Below, piece after piece: positions 7,361 through 16,437 of a stretch of 64,000 bases of DNA; position 1 is the first letter of the stretch; every line of letters begins with the position of its first letter. This stretch comes from an uncultured Monoglobus sp. Lineage in GTDB: Bacteria; Bacillota; Clostridia; Monoglobales; Monoglobaceae. Where the stretch lies: assembly GCA_947628795.1 (NCBI GenBank), contig CANRBF010000008.1:1-64000 (forward strand), written 5' to 3'. The notes beneath the pieces are model-generated. The model made no database searches and was not told the DNA's origin. It saw only the letters and a program-made list of their open reading frames with translations. The position numbers and the translations under genes are program-made.

Positions 7361-9241
7361 TTATATTATCACACAGCTGTCGCTGGGCATGCGCCAGTCG
7401 CCTCTGGGCGACAAGGTCACGGAGCCCACCTTTGGCCCGTCGGGCACGCAGGAGCGCTTGAACTGATTTTTGTAGAACCTGTCGTAGAACACGTCCAGCC
7501 ACTTCGCTATCGTCTTTTCGTCGTAGGCGTCCTTAAACGCGATCTTCGCCATGCGGTATATCTTGGACTTTTCAAATCCGAATCTGACAAAGTTGTACAG
7601 GAAAAAGTCGTGAAGCTCGTAGGGGCCGACAAGATCCTCGGTCACCTGCGAGATCACGCCGTCCTTCGGCGGCAGCAGCTCGGGGCTGACCGGAGTGCCG
7701 AGAATGTCAAAAAGCGTCTCCTTGAGGTCGTCGCCGCTGATCTCCGCCACATACGACACCAGATACCGAACCAGAGTCTTGGGGATAGAGCAGTTCACGC
7801 CGTACATAGACATGTGATCACCGTTGTAGGTGGCCCAGCCCAGCGCCAGCTCGCTGAGATCGCCCGTGCCGACCACAATGCCGCCCGTCTCGCCCGCGTA
7901 GTCCATCAAGACCTGGGTGCGCTCGCGGGCCTGGGCGTTCTCATAGGTGGTGTTGTGGTTGTTTATGTCGGCGCCTATGTCCTTCAAATGAACGGTTACC
8001 GCCTCGCTTATGGGTATCTCGATCAGCTTGGCGCCCACGCTTTCGGCCAGGCGCTTGGCGTTTTTATAGGTTCTGTCGGTGGTGCCGAAGCAGGGCATCG
8101 TCACCGCGTTTATGCCGCTTTTGTCAAGACCCAGCCTGTCAAAGGCGCGGACGGACACCAAAAGCGCCAGAGTGCTGTCGAGGCCGCCCGAGACGCCGAT
8201 AGTGACCGACTTCGCGCCGATATGCTCAAGCCGCTTCGCGAGACCCTCGGCCTGCATGGTGAATATCAGCTCGCAGCGCTCGCGCAGCCGATCCTTGTCC
8301 TTGGGCACAAACGGATGCGGGTCGAAAAACCGCTCGAGTTTAGTCTTTGTTATTTTTGCGTTAAAAAGTATTTTTTTATAACTCCCGTCGAAATTATTTT
8401 TAAACGTGCTGATCTTCCGCCGCTCCAGCGCCAAACGGTTAACGTCTATGTCAGCGGTAATTATCCCGTTTTCAAACAGCTTTGACTCGGCCAGCAGCGT
8501 TCCGTTCTCGTATATAAAATTGTGGCCCGAAAAAACCATGTCGGTCGACGACTCGCCGCGGCCCGCGTCGGCGTAAACATACGCGCATACCGCCCGCCCC
8601 GACTGAGACGCGGCAAGGCTCCTGCGATATTCCGCTTTGCCTATGACCTCATCGCTGGCCGAAAGATTCAGTATAACGGCCGCGCCGTTTTCGGCGTGAC
8701 GGCCGGACGGAGGGCTCAAAACCCACAAGTCCTCGCAAATCTCGACCCCGACGGAAAAGTCGGGCATGTTTTTGGCCGCGAACAGCAGTTTGGGCCCGAT
8801 GGGATAGTCCGAGCCGTTCAGCGTGACGGTCGTGTTTTCGGCGAGCGCCGCGAAATGCCTCGCCTCGTAAAACTCCGAATAATTGGGAATATGGGTCTTG
8901 GTGACAAAGCCCAGAATGTCACCGTCCTTTATGACCGCGGCGCAGTTATAAAGACTGCCGCCGAGCGGGATCGGCGTTCCCACGGCGATAAGTATATCGA
9001 GCTCCTTGGTCTGCTCGGCGATCTCAAACACCGCGCCAACGGCGTTCTTTATCAGTTTGTCCTGCAAAAACAGGTCCCCGCAGGTGTAGGCCGTGACGCA
9101 CAGCTCCGGAAAAACTATGATCTTGGCGCCGCCCGCCGCGGCTGTTTTTATTTGTTTTATTATCTCCTTGGCGTTTCCCTCGGTGTCGCCCACTCTTATC
9201 CGCGGAGTGGCGGCCGCCGCCTTTATAAATCCGTCCTTCAT
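7361..9241 (-). CDS. nadE: Glutamine-dependent NAD+ synthetase
   Basis: 626 residues, the length of the two-domain enzyme that makes NAD+ from deamido-NAD+, ATP and glutamine. The N-terminal nitrilase-type glutaminase domain shows the Glu-Lys-Cys triad in FPELCVTAY (about 48), TKTHIPNYSEFYE (about 118) and VEICEDLW (about 168). The C-terminal synthetase has the PP-loop GVSGGLDSTLALL (about 350) and the GTGDLSELALGWATYNGD segment (about 465). The start is an ATG with AAGGAG 8 bases upstream. It follows mtaB by 39 bases and precedes the stalk protein by 22, so it is in the same minus-strand unit. Confidence 0.96.
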   Translation of the reverse strand: MKDGFIKAAAATPRIRVGDTEGNAKEIIKQIKTAAAGGAKIIVFPELCVTAYTCGDLFLQDKLIKNAVGAVFEIAEQTKELDILIAVGTPIPLGGSLYNCAAVIKDGDILGFVTKTHIPNYSEFYEARHFAALAENTTVTLNGSDYPIGPKLLFAAKNMPDFSVGVEICEDLWVLSPPSGRHAENGAAVILNLSASDEVIGKAEYRRSLAASQSGRAVCAYVYADAGRGESSTDMVFSGHNFIYENGTLLAESKLFENGIITADIDVNRLALERRKISTFKNNFDGSYKKILFNAKITKTKLERFFDPHPFVPKDKDRLRERCELIFTMQAEGLAKRLEHIGAKSVTIGVSGGLDSTLALLVSVRAFDRLGLDKSGINAVTMPCFGTTDRTYKNAKRLAESVGAKLIEIPISEAVTVHLKDIGADINNHNTTYENAQARERTQVLMDYAGETGGIVVGTGDLSELALGWATYNGDHMSMYGVNCSIPKTLVRYLVSYVAEISGDDLKETLFDILGTPVSPELLPPKDGVISQVTEDLVGPYELHDFFLYNFVRFGFEKSKIYRMAKIAFKDAYDEKTIAKWLDVFYDRFYKNQFKRSCVPDGPKVGSVTLSPRGDWRMPSDSCVII

Positions 9242-9253
9242 GTCTCTCTCCTT

Positions 9254-9289
9254 ATAATTATTTTAATCTGCATAATTATTTTAATCTGC
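9254..9289. repeat. Perfect 18-bp tandem duplication over the mtaB stop codon
   Basis: ATAATTATTTTAATCTGC occurs at 9254-9271 and again at 9272-9289. The right copy contains the last codons and stop of mtaB. It is a recent local slip duplication that lengthened the mtaB-nadE spacer. Confidence 0.85.
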
Positions 9290-10561
9290 TATATGGCTCT
9301 CGCCTCGAGGCTCGAACACGGCCTCAACGATCCGCCCCTCCATGCCCGGAGGCGCCTTTAGATAAACGTCGGCGTAATTCGGGGTGGTTCCGTGATAGGT
9401 GCCGTCCTCGCTTTGCTGCTCAAGCAGGACCGAGACTCTTTTGCCCTTATATTTTTCATAAAACTCGTTTTTCATACGCTCCGCAAGCTTCAGCATTTCA
9501 GCGGCGCGCCTTTCCTTGACCGCCTCGCTCACGCGGCTCGGCATTTTTTCGGCCGCCGTACCGCGCCTTACGGAATACCTGAATATATGCATTCTCATGA
9601 ATCCGACTTTTTCGCAAAAACGATAGGATTCCTCAAACTCCGCGTCGGTCTCGCCGGGGAAGCCTACCATCAGATCGGTCGTTATCGCGGTGTCGGGGAT
9701 CGCGGCTCTGAGCGCCTCGACCGCCGCCATGTATTCGGCGGGAGTGTAGCGCCGCCTCATGCGCTCAAGGGTCGCGCCGCAGCCGCTCTGCAGCGACATA
9801 TGGAACTGAGGGCACAAATGACCGAGCGCGGCCGCCCTTTTAACAAATTCATCGGTAATGACCGGGGGCTCGATCGAGCCGAGGCGTATCCTCTCTATGC
9901 CGCCGATCTTGTCAAGGGCTTCTATAACGTCGATCAGCGAGCCGCTATTAAGATCCTTGCCGTAGGAGCCGATATGTATACCGGTCAGCACGATCTCTTT
10001 GTAGCCGCGCGCGGCGAGCGCCTCGGCCTCGGCGATTATGTTCCCGAGCCGCCGCGAGCGCACCGGACCCCTGGCGTATGGTATTATGCAGTAGGCGCAA
10101 AAATTATCGCAGCCGTCCTCGATCTTGATATTGGCGCGGACGCGGCTCTGAGCCGACGTGAGCGGCAATTCCTCGTATTCGCGCTCTTTCATTATGTCGC
10201 CGACCGTGTCTGCCGATCTTCCCAAAGCGGCCTGCTCGGCAAGCTCCGCCACGCGTTTCTTGCCGCCGCTGCCGATTATTATGTCCGCCCCGATCTCTCG
10301 AACCGCCTCGGGCTCGGTTTGCGCGAAACAGCCGGTCACCGCGATGACCGCGTTCGGATTTTGGCGCTTGGCGCGCCTTATGGCCTGCCGTGATTTGCCC
10401 GCGCCCGTGCCCGTGACGGTGCAGGTGTTTATCACGCAGATATCGGCGGGCGCTTTCGCGTCGTTTATGACCTCGTGACCGCGCTCTCTGAACAGCTCGG
10501 CCATCGCCTCGCTCTCGTACAGATTTGTCTTGCAGCCCAGTGTGATAAATTTTACGGTAAT
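9281..10561 (-). CDS. mtaB: tRNA (N6-threonylcarbamoyladenosine-37) methylthiotransferase MtaB, apparent ATT start
   Basis: Radical-SAM enzyme that adds a methylthio group to t6A37 of ANN-decoding tRNAs. From 10561 the protein has 426 residues. The N-terminal UPF0004 domain needs three Cys for its second 4Fe-4S cluster: TLGCK, INTC and VTGC. The radical-SAM CxxxCxxC is CDNFCAYC near residue 165; a TRAM-like end is present. The first ATG in frame (10504) lies downstream of the first of these Cys. An in-frame TGA is at 10570-10568 and no ATG, GTG or TTG lies between, but an ATT at 10561 has AAAGGAG at 10577-10571. ATT initiation is therefore the best reading. It follows recQ by 27 bases. Confidence 0.9.
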   Translation of the reverse strand: MTVKFITLGCKTNLYESEAMAELFRERGHEVINDAKAPADICVINTCTVTGTGAGKSRQAIRRAKRQNPNAVIAVTGCFAQTEPEAVREIGADIIIGSGGKKRVAELAEQAALGRSADTVGDIMKEREYEELPLTSAQSRVRANIKIEDGCDNFCAYCIIPYARGPVRSRRLGNIIAEAEALAARGYKEIVLTGIHIGSYGKDLNSGSLIDVIEALDKIGGIERIRLGSIEPPVITDEFVKRAAALGHLCPQFHMSLQSGCGATLERMRRRYTPAEYMAAVEALRAAIPDTAITTDLMVGFPGETDAEFEESYRFCEKVGFMRMHIFRYSVRRGTAAEKMPSRVSEAVKERRAAEMLKLAERMKNEFYEKYKGKRVSVLLEQQSEDGTYHGTTPNYADVYLKAPPGMEGRIVEAVFEPRGESHIAD

Positions 10562-10588
10562 TTTATTTCACTCCTTTAGCAGCGCTGA

Positions 10589-12436
10589 TTAATCCGAATC
10601 AGGTTTTTTTCGGTTTTTGTATTGACTGATAAGATCAACGAACACCTCGCCGTATCGTCTCAGCTTTGCGGCGCCCACTCCCGATATTTCGGAAAATTCC
10701 TCGAGAGTCTCGGGGAGAGCGGCGCACATCTCTCGGAGCGCCGCGTCGGTGAACACCACGTACGCCGGCACGCTCTGCTTCCTCGCCAGCTCCAGCCGCA
10801 GCGCCTTGAGCTCGCTCATCAGTTCTCCGTCTGCATCCCCGTCCGCGCGCTTTTTCGCGGTCTTTTCGGGACGCGGCTTCGGCAGCCGCATTGTCAGCTT
10901 TTCCCCGCCGCGAAGCAGCGGCGCCGACTTTCGGCACGGGACCACCACTCCGTGGCGCTCGTCGTCGATCTTCATATATCCAAGCTCTATCATACGGTCG
11001 ATTATCCGCATAATCCTGTTTTTCTTAAAATCTTTGAGCAGACCGTAGGTCGAAAGCTTATTCAGACCCCGGCTTTCTATCTTTTCGTTATCGGAGCCGG
11101 CCATTATATCGGCAATCATGATCCTGCCGTAGGGCGTGTTTTGCCTGATAAGCCGCATTACGCAGCTGAGTATCATTCTGGCGGGCTCGGTAATATCGAC
11201 CGTCTCGGAATTATCAAGACAATTCGAGCAGTTTCCGCACTCGCTCGGCGCGTCCTCGCCGAAATAGTTCAGTATAAACTTCCGCAGGCAGTCGTCGGTC
11301 GCGGCGTAAAACGTCATTTGCTTCAGCCGCTCATAGTCGCGCTCGCGCATCAGCTTGCGCTCATCCTCGGTCAGTTCCTTATTCTCGTCGGTATTGTCGA
11401 TCAAAAACTTGTTGCTGCGCACATCGCCGGGCGCGTAAAGCATCACACAGTCCGCAGGGCTGCCGTCCCTGCCGGCCCTGCCTGCCTCCTGATAGTAGCT
11501 TTCTATGTTCTTGGGCATGTTGTAATGCACAACAAAGCCCACGTTTGACTTATCGATGCCCATACCGAAGGCATTGGTCGCCACCATGACCGTCTTGCGG
11601 TCATACAAAAAATCCTCCTGATTGCGCCGCCTCTCGTCGGGGCTGAGCCCCGCATGGTACCTTGTGGCCGCTATGCCGCGGGCACACAACTCGTCGCACA
11701 CGCTCTCGACGTTCTTTCGGCTCAGGGCGTATACTATGCCGCTTTTGCCCGCGCCGCGGGTGTTTAAAAAATGTATCAGCTCGTCGAGCTTTTTTGAAGG
11801 CTTCGGCCGACGCACCTCAAAATACAGATTCTTTCTGTCGAACCCCGTGGTCTTTATCAGCGGGTCCTCAAGCTCCAGCAGCTTTATTATGTCGCTCCGC
11901 ACCTCGCCCGTAGCGGTGGCGGTAAACGCACTTACCACCGGCCTTTTCGGCAGGCTTTTTATAAACCCAGAGATCTTCAGATATCCGGGTCTGAAGTCCT
12001 GTCCCCACTGTGAAACGCAGTGCGCCTCGTCGACCGTCACCATTGACACATTCGCGCCCCGGATAAAGCTCAAAAATTCATCATTAGTCAGACGTTCGGG
12101 CGCGATGTATATTATTTTGTATTCTCCCATGGCGGCGCCGCGGTAGACATCTCGCAGCTCTCCGTATCCAAGCGAGCTGTTGATATACGCGCACGGCACG
12201 CCTATAGCACCGAGAGCCTCGGTCTGGTCCTTCATAAGCGAGATCAGCGGCGATATCACCAGCGTTATACCGTCTGTCATCATGGCGGGCACCTGGTAGC
12301 ATATCGACTTGCCCGCGCCGGTAGGCATTATTCCAAGGACATCGCGGCCGCCGAGGCAGCTGTCGATAAGCGCCTCCTGGCCCGGCCTGAATTCAGAATG
12401 CCCGAAATAATGCTTTAAAATCTCATACTTATCCAT
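10589..12436 (-). CDS. recQ: ATP-dependent DNA helicase RecQ
   Basis: 615 residues. 3'-5' helicase for recombination and fork repair. Visible motifs: LGIMPTGAGKSICYQVPA (Walker A, about 33), VDEAHCVSQWGQDFR (DEAH, about 134), the SAFTATAT segment, the MGIDKSNVGFVVHYNMP segment, and QEAGRAGRDG (about 320). The zinc-binding module has CLRKFILNYFG followed by CGNCSNC (about 380-405). A C-terminal HRDC domain occupies about residues 525-605 (YVVFTDAALREMCAALP, ISGVGAAKLRRYGE). Its ATG shares one base with the stop of the upstream Ppx/GppA gene, suggesting translational coupling. Confidence 0.96.
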   Translation of the reverse strand: MDKYEILKHYFGHSEFRPGQEALIDSCLGGRDVLGIMPTGAGKSICYQVPAMMTDGITLVISPLISLMKDQTEALGAIGVPCAYINSSLGYGELRDVYRGAAMGEYKIIYIAPERLTNDEFLSFIRGANVSMVTVDEAHCVSQWGQDFRPGYLKISGFIKSLPKRPVVSAFTATATGEVRSDIIKLLELEDPLIKTTGFDRKNLYFEVRRPKPSKKLDELIHFLNTRGAGKSGIVYALSRKNVESVCDELCARGIAATRYHAGLSPDERRRNQEDFLYDRKTVMVATNAFGMGIDKSNVGFVVHYNMPKNIESYYQEAGRAGRDGSPADCVMLYAPGDVRSNKFLIDNTDENKELTEDERKLMRERDYERLKQMTFYAATDDCLRKFILNYFGEDAPSECGNCSNCLDNSETVDITEPARMILSCVMRLIRQNTPYGRIMIADIMAGSDNEKIESRGLNKLSTYGLLKDFKKNRIMRIIDRMIELGYMKIDDERHGVVVPCRKSAPLLRGGEKLTMRLPKPRPEKTAKKRADGDADGELMSELKALRLELARKQSVPAYVVFTDAALREMCAALPETLEEFSEISGVGAAKLRRYGEVFVDLISQYKNRKKPDSD

Positions 12437-13353
12437 CAGTCTTTTATTCCCTCTATAAACTCCGCGAGTATTCCCTCTTTGAGGCCCGCCGACGAAACTA
12501 TCACCTGCTCGGCTCCTATTTTGTCTATAAGCTCTATGACCGGAGTGACGCCCGCCGGAATAGTGTCGGTCCTGCCGCGCTCTATGCCGACGTCCTCGCG
12601 GGCGGTTTCGGTCATATCGAGAATACGCTCGTAGGTCTCCTTGACCGAATCGGCGGACATGGCGTGTCCGTGGAGCTCCGCGCGGTTGATGCCGGGCACT
12701 CCGTTTTCCACAACGGCCAGATTAAACATGCTTCCTCCCATTGTCACGATCGGCAAAAGCTCGGCGTCGTCCAGCCAGTGGATCTTGTCGAGACAGCTGC
12801 TGATATAGTCCGACATGGCGCGCAGCGCTTCGGGACTCTCGCCGCGGAACAGAAATCTGTCGGTCATGTTGACCGCGCCCACCGGAATACTTGTGCGCGC
12901 CAGCGGCTCGCGGTCGTTTACTAAAATGATCTCGGTGCTGCCGCCGCCCGTGTCGACGATCACGCAGTCGTCTATGTCAAGGGTGGATGTCACGCCCAAA
13001 AAGTCGTACTCCGCCTCCTGCTCGCCCTTTATAACGCGGATGTTTATCCCCGTCTCGTCATAAACCTTGCGCAGGAACTCGTCTCGGTTGCCGGCGACGC
13101 GCACCGCCGCGGTCGCCACGGCTATTATATCCGCTGCGCCGTGTCTGTCAATAATTTTTTTAAACTCGCGCAGGGCGTCGATCGTGCGCTCGACCGCCTC
13201 GGGACGAAGGCAGCCGTCGATATCCATTCCCTCGCTGAGCCGCGCCAGGATGCGCTTGCGCTCCGCGTAGACGTAATCGCCGTTGTTCTCGTTTATATCC
13301 GCTATATCCATCCTGATCGAGTTTGAGCCCAGATCAATAATCGCAGCTTTCAT
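12436..13353 (-). CDS. Exopolyphosphatase / guanosine pentaphosphatase family protein
   Basis: 305 residues, a short Ppx/GppA protein with only the sugar-kinase/Hsp70-like catalytic fold (no HD domain). It hydrolyses polyphosphate or pppGpp. Phosphate-binding loops are IDLGSNSIRMDIAD (about 5), VIVDTGGGSTEIIL (about 138) and the VTMGGSMFNLA segment. An upstream ATG at 13380 is in frame but GGAGGA lies 8 bases before the ATG at 13353, which is preferred. The stop overlaps the recQ start by one base. A polyphosphate kinase is encoded elsewhere in the window (55141-57321). Polyphosphatase and pppGpp hydrolase activity cannot be told apart by sequence. Confidence 0.92.
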   Translation of the reverse strand: MKAAIIDLGSNSIRMDIADINENNGDYVYAERKRILARLSEGMDIDGCLRPEAVERTIDALREFKKIIDRHGAADIIAVATAAVRVAGNRDEFLRKVYDETGINIRVIKGEQEAEYDFLGVTSTLDIDDCVIVDTGGGSTEIILVNDREPLARTSIPVGAVNMTDRFLFRGESPEALRAMSDYISSCLDKIHWLDDAELLPIVTMGGSMFNLAVVENGVPGINRAELHGHAMSADSVKETYERILDMTETAREDVGIERGRTDTIPAGVTPVIELIDKIGAEQVIVSSAGLKEGILAEFIEGIKD

Positions 13354-13392
13354 TATATTATCCTCCGTTTTTGTTATCATTATATATTCCGG

Positions 13393-14919
13393 TTACCAAA
13401 GAGCGTCGTACAAAGGCTGAAGTCTGCCCGGCGCTCCTATGTCGGGCCGAACCGTCATCAGCACAAATCTCGTCATCGTCTCTCCGCCGCAGCTCAGCTC
13501 CGCCTTTGCCTGGACCTGCCGCGCGCCCTCGAACACCGTTGGCGGATTCACGCGGCCCAAGCCTGTTATTATCCGTCTGTGCAGCGTGAGCAGATTTTCA
13601 AGAGAGAAGTTTTCGTTTATGCTCCATCTTATGGCCACGCGTCGGCCGTTTGACGCCGTGTATTGCGAGGGCAGGTCGGCCGTCACGTTGTCAAACGACT
13701 CGTTCGCGCCCTTGAGGTTCACAAGGGCTTCGCGCAGAGCGACGGTATTCGGCTCGTCGGTGCAGGTTATTTTCAGCTCGGGCGCGCCCGAGTCGGAATA
13801 AGACGAGCGCAGTTTAAGACTGTCGGTCGATTCGGGCGGCGTGGCGGTCCCGTCGATTATAAAGCTCATGACGGACTTTCCCTCGCTGACCGCCTCGTAA
13901 ACCGAATCGGTAACGTCTATCCTGATCCCTCCGCCCGTGTCAACGCCGCTAAAAGAGCGCAGCTCGGTCATCTCGCCCTCGGGGCGGGAATCAAATGTGA
14001 GACCCGCGCAGTTCCAATCGTCGTTTTTAAGGCTGTAAACGTTAATTACCGTATTGGCTGTTCCGTTTTCGGGGCGCAGAATAATTTCCGCTCCTGTCAC
14101 CGCGCCTCTGATATTTTCAAGATCAAGCCCGAACTTGAGATACGCGGCCGAGCCGTTGTCGACCGACAGCATGCCGCCGTTCGCCTCGGTCAGCTTGTCC
14201 GCCCGCCTGCCCGGCTGCGCCGCGGAAACGTATCCGTTTTCTATCAAATACGATTTTTTGAGATCGGCGGGATCGTTATCAGCCGCGTCACCCACCGTTA
14301 CCTTGAGGTAAGGGCGGTACGACGGGTCGGAGCTCGATGTGGACCCAAGCCGCACGGGCGCGCTGTTGCTGAGACTGGGACTGAACTTCAAGGTTATCAC
14401 TTTGTCCTCGAATCCCGCCGTGTCCGCGATGAACTCGGAGAGATCTATCTCGAGAATACTGTCTCTGCCAGCGGCGCCCGCGGTGCACAGATACTGCTCC
14501 TCGCCCATCGGTCTGCCGTCCCAGGTCATGCCGTCGTCCCAGTCGTCGTTGTCAACATAGCTGACGTTAAAGGTACAGTCGTCAGCGTCCGCGGACGCCG
14601 CTCCGGTGTCGACCACCGCCAGACGCAGCTTGGAGCTGCGCATGTCGGCGCGCTTGAGGTTGCCCAGGGAAGTCAAATCGAATTTCAAATATGTGTTCCA
14701 GTAGTTGCCCACTATCAGGTTATCGCCGTCGAGTCTCTCGCGGCTCCTGTTTTTGGCGCCGCTGTACACAAAGGTCTCGGCGGTGGGCGCGAGACGTATC
14801 ACGCTGTCCTCGGCTATGACCGGAGTGGCGAAATACAGCAGCCCAACCGGCACAATGCCCAGAACCAAAAGCAGCGCCAATATAGTGCCGATTATTTTTT
14901 GGAATAATCCGACTTCCAT
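13393..14919 (-). CDS. Membrane-anchored DNRLRE-domain surface protein
   Basis: 508 residues, start ATG at 14919 with AGGCGG 8 bases upstream. Residues 7-30 (FQKIIGTILALLLVLGIVPV) form a signal or anchor. Two DNRLRE/CBM96-like beta-sandwich domains follow: about 38-205 (ETFVYSGAKNRSRERLDGDN, NYWNTYLKFDLTSLG) and about 225-385 (YLKFGLDLENIRGAVTGAEI, then SLKLRSSYSDSGAPELKITC). The C-terminal 110 residues contain an Ig-like bacterial repeat (NLKGANESFDNVTADLP, IRWSINENF). Such proteins are extracellular and often accompany polysaccharide binding or adhesion, but no catalytic domain is present. Likely first gene of the transcription unit that continues into ppx-recQ-mtaB-nadE. Confidence 0.85.
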   Translation of the reverse strand: MEVGLFQKIIGTILALLLVLGIVPVGLLYFATPVIAEDSVIRLAPTAETFVYSGAKNRSRERLDGDNLIVGNYWNTYLKFDLTSLGNLKRADMRSSKLRLAVVDTGAASADADDCTFNVSYVDNDDWDDGMTWDGRPMGEEQYLCTAGAAGRDSILEIDLSEFIADTAGFEDKVITLKFSPSLSNSAPVRLGSTSSSDPSYRPYLKVTVGDAADNDPADLKKSYLIENGYVSAAQPGRRADKLTEANGGMLSVDNGSAAYLKFGLDLENIRGAVTGAEIILRPENGTANTVINVYSLKNDDWNCAGLTFDSRPEGEMTELRSFSGVDTGGGIRIDVTDSVYEAVSEGKSVMSFIIDGTATPPESTDSLKLRSSYSDSGAPELKITCTDEPNTVALREALVNLKGANESFDNVTADLPSQYTASNGRRVAIRWSINENFSLENLLTLHRRIITGLGRVNPPTVFEGARQVQAKAELSCGGETMTRFVLMTVRPDIGAPGRLQPLYDALW

Positions 14920-14956
14920 ATACCGCACCGCCTTTCACGCATACTTTGTTATTATG

Positions 14957-14985
14957 ATTATAACACAACCGCCCGTCCATAGCAA
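14957..14985 (-). promoter_or_regulatory. Promoter of the DNRLRE-Ppx-RecQ-MtaB-NadE unit
   Basis: Minus strand TTGCTA (14985-14980), 17-base spacer, TATAAT (14962-14957). The five genes downstream are separated by at most 40 bases and no terminator hairpin was seen among them. Confidence 0.6.
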
Positions 14986-15004
14986 GAGCAAAATTTTCGC
15001 ATAT

Positions 15005-15035
15005 AAAAATCCCCCGGGAATTTCCGGGGGATCTT
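15005..15035 (-). terminator. Rho-independent terminator of the str operon
   Basis: Minus-strand hairpin with arms ATCCCCCGG and CCGGGGGAT around AAATT, then a T run (ATTTTTAT). It lies just after the tuf stop codon. Confidence 0.85.
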
Positions 15036-15050
15036 TTTGATCAAGCTTGA

Positions 15051-16253
15051 TTATTTGATGATCTCTGTTACAACGCCCGAACCAACGGTTCTGCCGCCCT
15101 CGCGGATAGCGAAGCGCAGTCCGTTCTCGATAGCGATGGTCGTTGTCAACTCAACCGTCATTGTAACGTTGTCGCCGGGCATGCACATCTCTGTGCCCTC
15201 GGGCAGATTAACAACGCCCGTAACGTCGGTTGTTCTGAAATAGAACTGGGGTCTGTAGTTCGTGAAGAACGGTGTGTGACGTCCGCCCTCGTCCTTGGTC
15301 AGAACGTAAACCTCGCCCTTGAACTGAGTGTGGGGCGTGATCGAACCGGGCTTAGCCAGAACCTGTCCTCTTTCGATCTCTGTGCGGGCAACGCCGCGGA
15401 GCAGAGCGCCAACGTTCTCACCGGCCTCGGCGTAGTCCAGAGTCTTTCTGAACATCTCAAGACCTGTAACAACAACCTTGCGGATTTCGTCGGCCAGACC
15501 AACGATCTCAACCTCGTCACCTGTCTTGATGGTACCTCTCTCTACACGGCCCGTGGCAACTGTGCCGCGGCCTGTGATCGAGAAGATATCCTCGATAGGC
15601 ATAAGGAAGGGCAGATCGCTCTGTCTGTCGGGTGTGGGAATGTAACTGTCAACAGCGTCCATAAGCTCATGGATGCAAGCGTACTGAGGATCGTTGGGGT
15701 CTGTTGACGAACACTCCAGAACCTGGAGAGCCGAACCCTTGATGATCGGGATCTCGTCGCCCGGGAATTCATACTCTGTCAGCAGCTCTCTGATCTCCAT
15801 CTCAACCAGCTCGAGCAGCTCCTCGTCGTCAACCTGGTCAACCTTGTTCATGAACACGATGATATAGGGAACGCCAACCTGACGCGAAAGCAGGATGTGC
15901 TCTCTTGTCTGAGGCATCGGGCCGTCGGCGGCCGATACAACCAGGATAGCGCCGTCCATCTGAGCGGCTCCCGTGATCATGTTCTTAACGTAGTCGGCGT
16001 GTCCGGGGCAGTCAACGTGAGCGTAGTGACGGTTCTCTGTCTCATACTCAACGTGAGCGGTGGAGATAGTGATACCTCTTTCTCTCTCCTCGGGAGCCTT
16101 ATCGATCATGTCATAAGCCTCGTACTGAGCCTTGCCCTCCATAGCCAGAACCTTTGTGATAGCGGCTGTAAGAGTGGTCTTACCATGGTCAACATGGCCG
16201 ATAGTGCCTATGTTAACATGGGGCTTACTTCTTTCGTATTTTTGCTTTGCCAT
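15051..16253 (-). CDS. tuf: Elongation factor Tu
   Basis: 400 residues, complete. GTPase that delivers aminoacyl-tRNA to the ribosome. The G motifs are GHVDHGKTT (about 19), the switch region [24 protein letters not shown] (about 81), NKVD (about 136) and the GSALQ segment; domains 2 and 3 follow. SD AAGGAGGTC lies just before the ATG. It is the last gene of the str operon, after fusA by 173 bases, and has an additional promoter of its own, as expected for the most abundant protein in the cell. The only tuf copy in this window. Confidence 0.99.
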   Translation of the reverse strand: MAKQKYERSKPHVNIGTIGHVDHGKTTLTAAITKVLAMEGKAQYEAYDMIDKAPEERERGITISTAHVEYETENRHYAHVDCPGHADYVKNMITGAAQMDGAILVVSAADGPMPQTREHILLSRQVGVPYIIVFMNKVDQVDDEELLELVEMEIRELLTEYEFPGDEIPIIKGSALQVLECSSTDPNDPQYACIHELMDAVDSYIPTPDRQSDLPFLMPIEDIFSITGRGTVATGRVERGTIKTGDEVEIVGLADEIRKVVVTGLEMFRKTLDYAEAGENVGALLRGVARTEIERGQVLAKPGSITPHTQFKGEVYVLTKDEGGRHTPFFTNYRPQFYFRTTDVTGVVNLPEGTEMCMPGDNVTMTVELTTTIAIENGLRFAIREGGRTVGSGVVTEIIK

Positions 16254-16328
16254 TTTCCAATGACCTCCTTAATTTATTATAATTATTTTTAATCAAAATT
16301 TATTTATGCAATATCAAAATCAATTCCC

Positions 16329-16357
16329 ATTGTACTATTAAACCCGAAAAAATTCAA
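16329..16357 (-). promoter_or_regulatory. Internal promoter of tuf
   Basis: Minus strand TTGAAT (16357-16352), 17-base spacer, TACAAT (16334-16329). It would give a leader of about 70 bases, AU-rich. Confidence 0.6.
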
Positions 16358-16410
16358 GTCTTTTTTATGAAAAATTTTAAAATATTTGCACAAAATTGAT
16401 AAATTTCCGA

Positions 16411-16437
16411 CTAAACTTCGTTAAACTTAGTCGTTTT
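16411..16437 (-). promoter_or_regulatory. Hairpin across the fusA stop codon
   Basis: On the minus strand CGACTAAGTTTA, a short loop, then its partner ending TTTAGTCG form an 11-bp stem with two wobbles that spans the fusA stop codon. No T run follows, so it is more likely an RNA-processing or stability element than a terminator. Confidence 0.4.
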
